DNA of 64,000 bases, taken from NCBI GenBank assembly GCA_029945375.1, contig CM057066.1, positions 1,364,001-1,428,000 on the forward strand, written 5' to 3'. The stretch's first letter is position 1, and the number at the start of each line of letters is the position of its first letter. Shown here one piece after another: positions 49,546 to 60,160 of the stretch. The notes under the pieces were generated by a model. It saw only the letters and a program-made list of their open reading frames with translations. It made no database searches and was not told the origin of the DNA. Made by a program: the position numbers and the translations under genes. The DNA is from Agaricus subrufescens (taxonomy: Eukaryota; Basidiomycota; Agaricomycetes; Agaricales; Agaricaceae).

Positions 49546-51821
49546 GGGGGTGCACTGCCTATGTGCATACACAGCGAGATAAACGCAATTCTCTTCAGCC
49601 TCACTATGAAAAATGCGTTTTCATAGGCTATCCCACTGGCTACAAGGGCTGGAAGTTCTATAACCCAGTCACCAAGCGTTCAATCATCTCCGAAAGGGCT
49701 GAATTTGATGAAAGGTACTTCCCTGGCACTTCTAGAGCTCAACTCGATGCTGTTCCTTCATTTGCTGGCCCTCCCAGCTCACCCGAAACTCCTATCGCTT
49801 CAGAGCCCTCTCCAGCGCTCCCCTCGTCGCATTTCGACTTCCCACCTCTCCAGGATGAAGGGGGTGGTATCTAGCCTCTCCCTGCACCGTCTCCAGCGCC
49901 TAGTACGACTCCTGCAAGTGATATTCCTCCTGAAGAGCCTAAAACACTTCCAAATGCTCCTGAAGCTCCTGTGATCACTCCTGCATCTCCTGTGCTCGCT
50001 CCTGCCTCTCCTGTCGCTCCCTCACCACCTAGAACACCTCCACAACCTCCTGCACCGCTCCCTGTCACTCCTCCGACTGCTCCTGTGCCTGCTGAGCCCC
50101 CACGAGTCCCTAGGCGCACCAATCGAGTTAGACGACCCCCTGGTGAGTGGTGGAGGGTCAAAAACATCGACCTACCTGGAGACAACCCAGAACTAGAAGA
50201 GGAGGCCGCTTTTTTGGTTGACAGTGACTTCTGTGATGTAGAGTTTGCTGGAGCGGTTTCTAATGCGGATCCTCGCTCCTACAGGCTGGCTATGCAGTCC
50301 CCTGATTGCTCTCACTGGCAGGACGCTTGTAACACCGAGATTTTCAATCTGGAGGCCAACAGGACCTGGGAACTCGTTGATTTACCTCCTGAAAAGAAGG
50401 TAGTCAACTCTGGATGGGTATTCAAGGTTAAAAGGCATGCTGACGGCTCAATTGAGTGCTACAGGGCTCGCCTTGTTGCTAAGGGCTTCTCACAGCGTCC
50501 TGGCTTCAATTACACCGAGGTTTTTGCTCCTACATTCTGCCCTGCCTCCCTGTGCCTCATCGTAGCCTTAGCTGCAAGAGAAGGCTTCAAAATGCGCTCT
50601 GTCGACATCTCTTCTGCCTTTACCTATGGGGAACTCGAAGAGGAGATCTACATGAGACAACCAGAAGGCTACCACACTGGGGGACCTAATATGGTCTTCA
50701 GGCTCCGAAAATCGCTTGATGGCCTTAAGCAGGCTGCCAGACAATGGAGCAAGAAGCTCAGAAGTGTCCTAGAGGGTATTGGCTACTCCAGACTTCGCTC
50801 CGACAACTCTATCTACATCTATTCCAAGGGAGACATCAAGGTCATAGTGCCTGTCTTCATTGATGATATAACTCTGGTGTCTAAAAGCGATGCTGCTGTC
50901 TCTGCTGCTGTCTCTGAGCTGTCTAGCCACTTCAAACTTCGAGATCTTGGGTCTACCACTCTGCTACTGGGTATTCAGGTGAAGCAGGACTGTTCTAAGC
51001 GCACCATTTTGCTCTCACAAGAGCACTACATCAAGGAGCTGCTAGAACAATTCCATATGGATGATTCCAACTCCCTTTCCACCCCACTTCCACCTGGTTC
51101 TGAGCTCTCCGACATTGTGCCCTCTCTCGAGGAGCAGGCTGAGATGAAGTCAGTTCCTTATCTCTCTGCTGTAGGTGCCCTGCAGTATCTGGCCACCATG
51201 ACTCGTCCCAACATCGCTTATGCTGTCTCCTACCTTGGGAGATTCAATCATAACCCTGCTCCTGCCCACTGGCTTGCAGTGAAGCATTTACTTTGCTATT
51301 TGAAGGGTACCCTGCACTACCAGCTCGTCTACAGAGGTGGTGACTCTGGGGAACTGTTTACCACCTATTCCGATGCCTCTCACGGCGGCTGCAAGGCCAC
51401 AGGTCGAGCTACAGGTGGATATGTGACCATTGTCTCTGGTGCTGCTGTGGGCTGGTCCTCAAAGTGTCAGCCCTTTGTGACTCTCTCGAGCACTGAGGCC
51501 GAGTTTGTGGCTGCTGTTGAGGCTGGGAAGGAGATCAAGTGGACTAGGAATATTCTCAGCGAGTTTGGCTACCCCCAGACACTTGCTTCGACTTTATTTG
51601 TTGATAACAAGTCTGGAATCAGTGTGGCAAAGAATCCTGAGCACCACGGGCGCATGAAACACCTGGATCTTCGGTTCTACTGGCTCCGGGAGGCTGTAGA
51701 AGAAGGAATCATCGATTCCCTCTATGTTTCAACTGATCAGCAAGTGGCCGACATTCTGACCAAGGCTGTAGCACCAAAGGTGATTGATTTTGCTGTCCCG
51801 CTATTGGGACTTGGACACTAG
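49546..51821 (+). CDS. Copia2 pol: integrase C-terminus, RT, RNase H
   Basis: Copia2 resumes after the copia1 insertion with HYEKCVFIGYPTGYKGWKF; an early frame (49506-49874) ends in the linker. The main frame 49971-51821 (616 residues) carries the Pro-rich linker, RT (TWELVDLPPEKKVVNSGWVF; catalytic FIDDITLVS) and RNase H (SSTEAEFVA; VDNKSGISVAKNPEHHG), ending at LLGLGH-stop. The two are separated by a TAG near 49873 (GGGI-stop) and a frame change. The polypurine tract AAGGGGGTG and 3' LTR follow. Confidence 0.9.
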
Positions 51822-51842
51822 ACTGCTTGGATCAAGGGGGTG

Positions 51843-52159
51843 TGTTAGAATGCCCCAAGCATTTAGTTATTAGAGTGACTGGACAATTTGTTTTGTGTAT
51901 ATCTCGACTTAGAGTACAGCGGACGGTTCCGCTCACGTGATAGATTAGTCAGCGCATGTTGAACTTGCCTGTGGACGACTTAGAAGTCTTTAGCTTCTTA
52001 TACTTGTCCACAGGTGAGCAATCTCTTTGTATTGTTGTTATAGCTTCTTAGACTTGTCCACAGATTAACTGTGCTAATACTAGCTCATTTCTTATCCGAT
52101 CCGCTCGATACTAGCGTCGTTAGGATTGCCACTGCGAACTCTACGTTCCACTTCCAACA
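51843..52159 (+). repeat. Copia2 3' LTR (317 bp)
   Basis: It begins TGTTAGAATGCCCC and ends CCAACA. It matches the split 5' LTR at 33870-36480 and closes the copia2 element. The outer flanks (type D LINE on the left, copia gag on the right) do not form a TSD, so one side was rearranged. Confidence 0.93.
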
Positions 52160-52248
52160 ACGACATGGTCTGGCGAGATGGAGGCGTGGCTGCGAGCTTC
52201 TGGGCTATGGAGAATTATCTCTGGCAAGCAGAAGTCCCCACTGTCTCA
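52160..52248 (+). mobile_element. Copia1 gag fragment
   Basis: About 89 bp match gag codons for TTWSGEMEAWLRASGLWRII and SGKQKSPTVS. It is cut by the LTR on the left and the type B poly(T) on the right. The copia sequence on the other side of the LINE (54650) is protease, about 1 kb further along. Confidence 0.8.
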
Positions 52249-54649
52249 TTTTTTTTTTTTTTTTTTTTTTTTTTCAATGGCACCTCTCGGTGGACCTTTT
52301 ATTCAAGTAGCTATAAGACATCCGAGTAGATAATTCGGGCATACTACAAGAATATGGATGCCATGACGCGTATCCAAGTGAAAACATTAAGCCCCAAACA
52401 ACATGATTTTAAAACGTATCCGGCGGAATGTTCATCGCCTCGAAGAAAGAAAAGAAAAACATAACAAAATGAAAAAGAAATGATAAGTCCGAAAGAGAGG
52501 CGAGCGAAGCGAGCCTTAGCTCAAGCAAACACAAATCACCTACGTTCGAACTTGGGTACAGCTCCGATTTTCAGACGAGCCGGTTCACGATCGCGGACGA
52601 GATGGCGAGGGGAAATGATGGGTACCTGCGGCGCGCGTTCCCGAAATAAGTGTTGAAACCTACTACTTCTTCGATGGGAACTGGCGCTTGAGCCAATCCC
52701 GATCGAAGCGGTTGTTCCAGAACGGACATGAAGTGTCCATTGTGGAGTGCGCCTTGTTCTTCTTGCCTGCTGCGGCACAGTTAGCGCAGTGTCGGTCGTC
52801 CGGATTCTTCTTCATCGCGATGGCGGCCGGGATATGGGACTCCGCAGAATGCGGTCCCGCGCAGTGGGGGCAGCGTATACCTTTAGCACGGCATACGTCA
52901 GAGTGGTGGCCCCACCTCTGGCACCGAGTGCAGAGGGCAGAGCCGGGCCGCGGGGCAGCGCCGCGGATTTGACAGTTTCGTCCTCCAATGAGAACGTGCT
53001 TACCAATGAAGTCCCGGGCCGTACGGCCCGAGACGGAGTCAGAGATGTCGAGCCACGCGACACAAGTGTCAGCGCGGCGGGAAGTCCGCATGAAGCGAAC
53101 GGCGTGCTTGAGGTGTCGGGAGAGGGCGGTACCGACGGGCGAGTTGTGCATAGCGAGGGTGAAGGCCTCGCGTTGCGCGGTGATCCATGAGGCGGGAGGA
53201 GCCGGGATGAGTGGTACGTCAATTACCTTGAGGTAAGACGTGGAGGTGGGAGTGGCGGACTGGAGGGGGACGAGTCCGTTGGGATCTACGAGGCGGCGGA
53301 TGTGCTTGAGCACGCATGCGGTCTCGGGCTTGGAGAGGACACGGGAGGCGGCTATGTGAATGCTGTCAGCCGTATCGATGGAAGATTCCAGAATAACCTC
53401 GGACTTGAGGTCATTCCGGAGATGGTTGTTGCACTCCCGGAGGATATCAGGAGTGATATTAATAGCACGGATGGAAGATCCGGCCGGGGGGTGAACGAGA
53501 ACGCCGCGGCGCGAAGCGCCGTGGCTGGTATGCTTACCCTTGCGTGCAGGAGCACGGCGAGAGACAGCGGGGGCAGTGGAGGGAGCCGGGGCCTTGGGGA
53601 GGGAGGGGACAGAGGCCGGCTTGGCTTTGAGAGCGCTCTTGGAAGGTGCTCGAACAGCTGCGGGAGCAGCCGGGGCACGCTTTCCTAAAGCGGGTTTCTT
53701 GGGTGTGGAGGCAGGTGGTGCCTCGATGCGAACACGTTTCGCACCCGGGGTTACCTCGTCCTCGGCCATAGGAGACCGAGGGCGACTCGAGGGGACAACC
53801 GGGGTCGAAGGGGGAAGGGGGGCAGCGGGTTTGACTGGGGAAGGGGGGGATGCGGCGCCAGTCTGACCGATAATGATAGCAAGGGCGGTCTCGAAAGAGC
53901 ACACCCCAGCCATGTTCTGAAAGTCAATGTTCTTGTGAGCGCCACTCGACAAGATAGAGAAAATTAGACGTAGCAATTCATCGGCGTAGCCGATGAAGTT
54001 GTCGTTGGGAGGGGTTTGCTGGACGATGTCGGCGGCAGTTGACAACGAAACAGCGAGTCCATGCTTCTTACCTGGCACCTTGGTAGGCGTGTAGATCGAA
54101 GCAGCGCGGGGGGTGCGGGGAGTAGCTGGTGAGGAGAATCCCTCAAGCAGCTGTTCGGCGGTCGTTCCCAAAGGCTGGCGAGAGCCCGATGGGGTGGGGG
54201 TGACGGGAGTGGTGGGCCAAGGGGCCGTGTCGAGTTTTTCACGCCTACGTTCGGCGCGAGTTTGCTTCTGAGGGGCGGGGGAATCCTCCCTCATTAGTTT
54301 CGAAATTGACTCCGATGCGTCCGCCAGGACGCGATTGAAGTCGGACGAGGAGACGGCGGGGGCAGTGTCGGAGAACGAGACGTCCTTCTTCTTACCCTTG
54401 CCAGCTAGATGTGCACGCATCTTCGCGATACGCGCGGCCTTTGGAGTCTCCAACTCCATCTCTAACGCTTCGCTCGCAGCTCGCATGGCGGGCGGCAGCG
54501 TCGAATCGTCGTCGCTATCGGTCTCCCAGCCTCCGTTGTCGAAGTCCGGACGAGTATCCATATTGCAGAACGTGTATTGCTCCTAGTACAGCTAAACCAC
54601 TGAGGCTTCCAAAACAGGAAGGTAGTGGTAAGAAGTCAAGAAGCGATGG
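52249..54649 (-). mobile_element. Type B ORF1-only LINE, full length
   Basis: The 2401-bp unit runs from poly(T) at 52249-52274 to the 5' block CTTCCTGTTTTGGAAG (54607-54622) and the usual 5' end. It contains intact ORF1 and a 3' UTR with the conserved tail (complement at 52357-52373). There is no exact TSD: CCACTGTCTCA on the left and CCACTTCTCA on the right are similar but come from different parts of copia1. Confidence 0.92.
52663..54561 (-). CDS. Type B ORF1 protein, intact
   Basis: This 632-residue frame is the longest complete ORF1 here. From the N-terminus: acidic MDTRPDFDNGGWETDSDDDS, a Lys/Arg helix AARIAKMRAHLAGKGKKKD, a Pro/Ser-rich region, a predicted helical segment (HGLAVSLSTAADIVQQTPP), a basic Ala/Pro stretch before about 370, the RRM-like region (SYLKVIDVPLIPAPPASW to SDSVSGRTARDFIGKHV), knuckles CTRCQRWGHHSDVC, CPHCAGPHSAESH and CANCAAAGKKNKAH, and CPFWNNRFDRDWLKRQFPSKK. 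The start follows the leader about 90 bp downstream of the 5' end. CpG-rich codons are intact, marking a young copy. It is predicted to be an RNA-binding nucleocapsid-like protein. Confidence 0.93.
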   Translation of the reverse strand: MDTRPDFDNGGWETDSDDDSTLPPAMRAASEALEMELETPKAARIAKMRAHLAGKGKKKDVSFSDTAPAVSSSDFNRVLADASESISKLMREDSPAPQKQTRAERRREKLDTAPWPTTPVTPTPSGSRQPLGTTAEQLLEGFSSPATPRTPRAASIYTPTKVPGKKHGLAVSLSTAADIVQQTPPNDNFIGYADELLRLIFSILSSGAHKNIDFQNMAGVCSFETALAIIIGQTGAASPPSPVKPAAPLPPSTPVVPSSRPRSPMAEDEVTPGAKRVRIEAPPASTPKKPALGKRAPAAPAAVRAPSKSALKAKPASVPSLPKAPAPSTAPAVSRRAPARKGKHTSHGASRRGVLVHPPAGSSIRAINITPDILRECNNHLRNDLKSEVILESSIDTADSIHIAASRVLSKPETACVLKHIRRLVDPNGLVPLQSATPTSTSYLKVIDVPLIPAPPASWITAQREAFTLAMHNSPVGTALSRHLKHAVRFMRTSRRADTCVAWLDISDSVSGRTARDFIGKHVLIGGRNCQIRGAAPRPGSALCTRCQRWGHHSDVCRAKGIRCPHCAGPHSAESHIPAAIAMKKNPDDRHCANCAAAGKKNKAHSTMDTSCPFWNNRFDRDWLKRQFPSKK

Positions 54650-54711
54650 CCACTTCTCATATGACCCCACATCGTCACTGGTTCAAGAACTACTCCCCCA
54701 ATTGCATTCCC
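54650..54711 (+). mobile_element. Copia1 protease fragment
   Basis: About 62 bp encode ATSHMTPHRHWFKNYSP of the copia1 protease region and end at the LTR start. They form the right flank of the type B element. Confidence 0.75.
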
Positions 54712-54928
54712 TGTTAGACTGCCCCAGCAGTCTTGTGTTAGAGTGCCCCAACAGTCTTGTATATGGACTTAGAGATGGTACGACTTTCTGATCATGTGAT
54801 ATATTAGTAAGCACATGTTGAACTTGTCTGTGAATGCTCTAGAAGCCCTTAGCTTCTTAGACTTGTTCACAGGTGAGTATAGAGTTCTGTATATTCATAG
54901 ATAGCTTCTTAGACTTGTTCACAGGATT

Positions 54929-57485
54929 CCTTAATTCTTCTCCTTCTCCTTTGACTGCGATTCTCTCCTTTGTTGATGACGGACTTCTTGTTGCTTCGGG
55001 GGATTGTTATGAATCGGTTCACGAAACTCTAAAAGAGGCGTACGCCCAAATCACTTCCATTCTCAATGACTTCGGTCTTGTGATGGAACATTCAAAGACG
55101 GAATTACTCAACTTTGCTGAATCCGCCAGCAAAAAGGACTCTCCGAACCCCTCCATCGATCTAGGGTTCGAACCATTCACTTCCACCTCCCCACTCGTCC
55201 CCAAGACGGTGTGGAGATACCTCGGCATACGCTTCGACCGCAACCTCCACTTCCGGGAACACGTCAAATATTACGCCACCAAATCGCTCTCTGCAGTCCG
55301 CTGTATGAGAATTCTTGGCAACTCCAATCGAGGCCTCACGCCCAAACAAAAACGCACTCTCTACATATCGTGCGTCCAACCAATAGCGACCTTCGGACTA
55401 CGTTGCTGGTACAAACCCGGTACTCGAAGCTTCAAAACCAACATGAACATGCTTCGACTTACCCACAACCAAGGAGCCCGCTGGATCACAGGCGCGTTCC
55501 GAACTTCCCCCCTAGGAGGCATAACAGCCGTGGCTGGCTTAATGCCTCTCCATCTATCCATCAAGAAGCTCTTTGAACGATCCGTTAATCGTTTGAAGAC
55601 GCTACCCACGCACCACCCCGTTCTTTCACTACTAGAGCGGCGAAAAGCCAAACTTTCCACCCTCCACCCTAACTCTCTGGAGTACATGTCCAAGAGTCGA
55701 CGCAAGGCGCTGAAATCCCCACTGGATTCCATCATCGACAACCCCGCTCACGAGGTCATCCATCCTTTGTCGCCATTCATCAAACCGGGTGAACGATTTG
55801 TTGATAAACACCCGAACAAAGTCAAATTCGTCACTCCCCCCCCCAATAAGGAAGACAACGACAAGTACCACCTCGAGCTTAATGGTTCGACGACCAGAGA
55901 TATTAACGCCCTCCACCTCATCACGGCGGGCTGCCTCCATAAATGGGATTCGGACTTTAACCCCTCGGAACGATCCCATTCCCACATCTCGCTCATCACC
56001 CTCTACAACGGTCAAGCGATTTCTTCAAAGGTTCTTGCTGCTGGAAGGCGTATTACCCAAGAGACGATTGTAGGCTGGTCCGCGTACCGCGCACTTCAGA
56101 AAGCCTACAACAAACTTCAAAAAGGATGGAACGTCGAAAAGATCATCCTTTACACCACGTCTCCGAGGATCGTTCACAATCTCCTCGCCGCCAATTCCAA
56201 ACCGGTGGGCAAGCAATTGTCCATCGCCCTGTCCCTCGCATTTGAAGCCATAGTCGACGAGTATCCTGGAGTGGAAATCGTCGTCAAGGGCTATCGCGAG
56301 TCATGGGCCACCTCGGATCCCGACACAAGCGCATGGCAGTTCAATTTTCTCCGCGCGCACGTTTATCAAGCGATCCACAACGCAGCAAAAGAGAGGTACT
56401 TCACCAACGTCTCTCTCACCTTTCCTCAATCGCAATCGCATGAATTTGCCAAGCAGAGGACCACTTCCAACGTCTTAGCTCTCTGGGTCAGAGGCTTTGA
56501 CGATCCGAGAGACCGGGCGTGTTTTAGGGGACACGGCTGGCTCGAACTTTATCAAAAGAAACCTGGACGTCTCAAAGCGAGGGTTCCAGATTTCAATTTT
56601 CCATGTAGTCACGTCGAAGGTGGGTGGTGTAGGCAGGACGCCTCCCTTCCGCCAGACACGGATTACACACGGGTTCTCCCGACACACCTCAACCAAGGCC
56701 CTTGGCTCCGTAACTACTCTGGAGTAACGGCCGCTCACGACCCCAAGCTACTCGCTCGTCTTGTACGCTTGATCACAAATCACGCACCTACTGGGGAGTA
56801 TCGCTCTAGATTCTTCCCTCGTGAGCCAATGGTAGGCTGTCACGGAACGGTTGACCCACCGTTCCCGGAGTCTCGCGAACACATTCTTAATTGCTGTCCT
56901 TGGTACGTGAGGAGAGCTAATCACTATTCGATAGACGGAATCTGCACGATCCGCGGTCTCATTCTCTTCCTTATGGACAACCCAAGCGCTTTCACCTTCG
57001 AACCACCGGAGCAATCGCGCATATCAGAGTCGAGCTGGCCGGCCTACCGCGAGGAGGTGTACCGCAAGCGAGACGAAGATAACAAGGATAGGCGTAAACG
57101 CAAGCTTCCTATCCTTGACACGGGTCCTATTTTCTGGCATGAGACCGAAGATTCCCTTTATCAAAATTGTTTCGAAGCTGACGAATGGGCCGGCTTCGAC
57201 TTCGAGAAGATGACACTTGGGTCGCTGGAGGTGACGGGAGAGGTCGTTATGGCTGAACGCGACAAGTTCCTTTTTAATTGTAAGATAGTCTCACTGTTTT
57301 ACTTTTTCCTCGGAGTTTCTTTTTATCTTTCTTGCGCTCTCTCTGCATGTACTGGTATCGAAATTTCCCCTCGTGATTGGTTTGCCTTTTTCTTTTCTCA
57401 TATGGCGATGACTATTCTGCCGGATACTGTGACTGCCCTTTTGTTGTTCGTTTCTATTTGTAATCCCCGTGGGGGGGAGAGGTAG
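54929..57485 (+). CDS. LINE ORF2 C-terminal part: RT palm/thumb, RNase H-like, zinc motif
   Basis: About 851 residues are open in the LINE (the frame also runs into the LTR upstream). It opens just before the RT catalytic box FVDDGLLVAS, followed by WRYLGIRFDRNLHFREHVKY and LYISCVQPIATFGLRCWY, typical of non-LTR RT palm and thumb. Around residue 335 of the frame is an RNase H-like region beginning YHLELNGSTTRD, where the usual catalytic Asp of the DGS motif is Asn. Near 653 a Cys-His motif CHGTVDPPFPESREHILNCC matches the LINE C-terminal zinc knuckle. A hydrophobic tail ends at 57485. Domain order fits the fungal Tad1-like clade. It is not active by itself because the N-terminal RT motifs and endonuclease are missing. 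Confidence 0.9.
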
Positions 57486-57587
57486 AGTACAGGTGATGTA
57501 AAGTACAGGGTACGCGTCATGGCACCCTTAAGGTCCATTTTGAATAAATGCCATTGATATAAAAAAAAAAAAAAAAAAAAAAAAAAA
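54929..57587 (+). mobile_element. RT-encoding LINE, 5'-truncated
   Basis: The 2.66-kb insertion has a short duplication (CAGGATT, 54922-54928 and 57588-57594) and ends in poly(A) at 57561-57587. The tail reads TACGCGTCATGGCACCC (57511-57527), TGAATAAA, GCCATTGATAT. It is the best copy of the only reverse-transcriptase LINE in the window. The endonuclease and the N-terminal half of RT are absent, as expected for incomplete reverse transcription. Confidence 0.93.
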
Positions 57588-57799
57588 CAGGATTGCATGT
57601 ATCAATTAACTTATCAGTTAACCATTATTACCATCGTTAGAACCGTCTCCGCACGCGCTACGTTCTACATCCGACAGGTTATGGGCCCCGGCTTCTAACT
57701 ACTGGAAAAACGAGTTTTCATTCACAACTTCATTCATTCTCCTCTCCTTCTCTACTTCCTTAAATCTATTTCACTTCCCCTGCTCTCAAATCGACTCCG

Positions 57800-58249
57800 A
57801 TGGCTTCCGGATCGCCCATGTTTGCAAAACTCACTGCGGAGAACTATACGACGTGGTCTGGAGAGATGGAGGCGTGGCTGCGAGCTTCTGGGCTATGGAG
57901 AATCATCTCTGGCAAGCAGAAGTCCCCCACTGTGTCCTCCCCTGTTACCCAGGCTGAAGCGGACACTCTGGACACTTTTGAGGCTTGTTGTGACAAGGCT
58001 GCTGGCTGGCTATTCTTGATGGTTGAAGAGGAGCAGAGGGTGCACTTTAATGGCATCCAGGACGACCCCGTGAAGATGTGGGAGGCTCTGGAGGCTGTAC
58101 ATAGGCAGAAGAAGGCTGGAATGCGATTTAATGCTTATGATGAGCTGTTCAGCATCCGAAAACTCGAGGAGGAGTCTCTCCAATCGCTTATCAACAGGGT
58201 AGAAGGCTGCAAACGTCGAATTAAAGAGCTCAGACCCACTTCCTTCACG
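57800..58249 (+). pseudogene. Copia1 Gag N-terminal part, truncated
   Basis: The frame MASGSPMFAKLTAENYTTWS continues for about 150 residues to KELRPTSFT and is then cut where non-transposon sequence (ggcaggggactg) starts. This is the rightmost transposon sequence I can identify in the window. Confidence 0.9.
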
Positions 58250-58499
58250 GGGCAGGGGACTGATGTATACTGTACATAACACATACAGCCGGCTGTACAA
58301 ACCACATACAGCCACCAGTACATTTTAGGCAACCTGTATAACTATAGTAGTCATACAGCAGCCTGCTACTAGTGGGAGTAGAATCTTACTAGCATGGGAT
58401 GTGAAATATAATAGAATCCTACTGGGATGGGGGAAACATGAATGGTAGGATTCTACTAGTGTGTAAAAACTGTGTGGAGTAGGATTCCACTCATTGTGT
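58250..58499. other. Transition from copia to minisatellite
   Basis: The first 110 bp carry short inverted motifs (ACAGCCGGCTGT). From about 58366 irregular AGTAGAATCTTACT and TAGGATTCTACTAG motifs appear, which look like degenerate ancestors of the adjacent tandem repeat. There is no gene. Confidence 0.6.
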
Positions 58500-59812
58500 A
58501 CAGTAGAATTGTACTGATAGAGGATAACTGTATGCAGTAGAATTCTACTGATATGGGATAACTGTGCACAGTAGAATTGTACTGATAGAGGATAACTGTA
58601 TGCAGTAGAATTCTACTGATATGGGATAACTGTGCACAGTAGAATTCTACTGATAGAGGATAGCTGTGTGCAGTAGAATTCTACTGATGTGGGGTAACTG
58701 TGCACAGTAGATTTCTACTGATAGAGGATAACTGTATGCAGGAGAATTCTACTGATGTAGGATAACTGTGCACAGTAGAATTCTACTGATAGAGGATAGC
58801 TGTGTGCAGTAGAATTCTACTGATGTGGGATAACTGTGCACAGTAGAATTCTACTGATAGAGGATAGCTGTGTGCAGTAGAATTCTACTGATAGAGGATA
58901 ACTGTATGCAGTAGAATTCTACTGATGTGGGATAACTGTGCACAGTAGAATTCTACTGATAGAGGATAGCTGTGTCCAGTAGATTTCTACTGATTGAGGA
59001 AAGCTGTGTCCAGTAGATTTCTACTGATGTAAGATAACTGTGCACAGTAGAATTCTACTGATAGAGGATGACTGTTTGCAGTAGAATTCTACTGATATGG
59101 GATAACTGTGCACAGTAGAATTCTACTGATGTGAGATAACTGTGCACAGTAGAATTCTACTGATAGAGGATAACTGGATGCAGTAGAATTCTACTGATGT
59201 GGGATAACTGTGCACAGTAGAATTCTACTGATAGAGGATAGCTGTGTCCAGTAGAATTCTACTGATGTAAGATAACTGTGCACAGTAGAATTGTACTGAT
59301 AGAGGATAACTGTATGCAGTAGAATTCTACTGATATGGGATAACTGTGCACAGTAGAATTCTACTGATAGAGGATAGCTGTGTGCAGTAGAATTCTACTA
59401 ATGGGATAACTGTATGCGGTAAATTACACTGATGTGGGATAACTGTGCACAGTAGAATTCTACTGATAGAGGATAGCTGTGTCCAGTAGATTTCTACTGA
59501 TTGAGGAAAGCTGTGTCCAGTAGATTTCTACTGATGTAAGATAACTGTGCACAGTAGAATTCTACTGATGTGGGATAACTGTGCACAGTAGAATTCTACT
59601 GATGTGGGATAACTGTGCACAGTAGATTTCTACTGATAGAGGATAGCTGTGCACAGTAGAATTCTACTGATGTAAGATAACTGTGCACAGTAGAATTCTA
59701 CTGATAGAGGATAGCTGTGCACAGTAGAATTCTACTAATGTGGGATAACTGTGCACAGTAAAACTCTACTGATGTGGCATAATTGTGCATGGCAGAATTC
59801 TACTGATGTGGG
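58500..59812. repeat. 34-bp minisatellite, about 39 units
   Basis: The unit is approximately GTAGAATTCTACTGATAGAG followed by GATAACTGTGCACA. It contains the perfect palindrome AGTAGAATTCTACT and often TGTGCACA. Two variants (GATAACTGTGCACA and GATAGCTGTGTGCA) alternate in many places, giving a 68-bp higher-order period. I counted about 39 cores by eye. The last units are degenerate. No coding function. Confidence 0.95.
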
Positions 59813-60160
59813 AATTTCCTATTCTTTTTATCTGGGACTATTCCTATTCTGTATCCTACTCCTATATGTCCTTGTATATAAGTTTATAATTCCTGTACCT
59901 AGTGCCTCAGTTTGAAATTGACCTAGATTATTTCCCTCTCAATACCTATCAATCTGCTAAGCTTTCCACTCTTTGTATTTCTATCCACTTTTGCTCTTCA
60001 GGCATCCCAGAATCTGCTGGAGAGCACAGTGTGCTGTCATGTCACTGAGGTCAATGCCTATCCCTTGTCAGAACCCATTTAGTTCTGACTCTGCAGTTGT
60101 AGTCTAAACAATCCTCACATTTTGTTATATGATAATGCAAAACATCAAAATTCATCATAT
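59813..60160. other. 3' flank of the host gene
   Basis: This 348-bp stretch has no ORF or recognised repeat. It is AT-rich, with TATATAAGTTTATAAT near 59875. The complement of a possible poly(A) signal for the minus-strand gene lies in the AT-rich region near 60120-60150. It may include an old LTR remnant, but no copy is available for comparison. Confidence 0.4.

Larger units (their letters stand above)
54712..57676 (+). repeat. Copia1 LTR split by the RT-LINE
   Basis: The LTR begins TGTTAGACTGCCCC at 54712 and is interrupted after ACAGGATT (54921-54928). It resumes with CAGGATT at 57588 and ends ATCCGACA at 57676. The primer-binding site (57677-57688) and gag follow, so it is a 5' LTR. Confidence 0.9.

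Noticed and set aside
58500..59812. CRISPR array
   Set aside because: Period is 34 bp with no unique spacers; it is a direct minisatellite in a eukaryotic setting with spliceosomal introns next to it.
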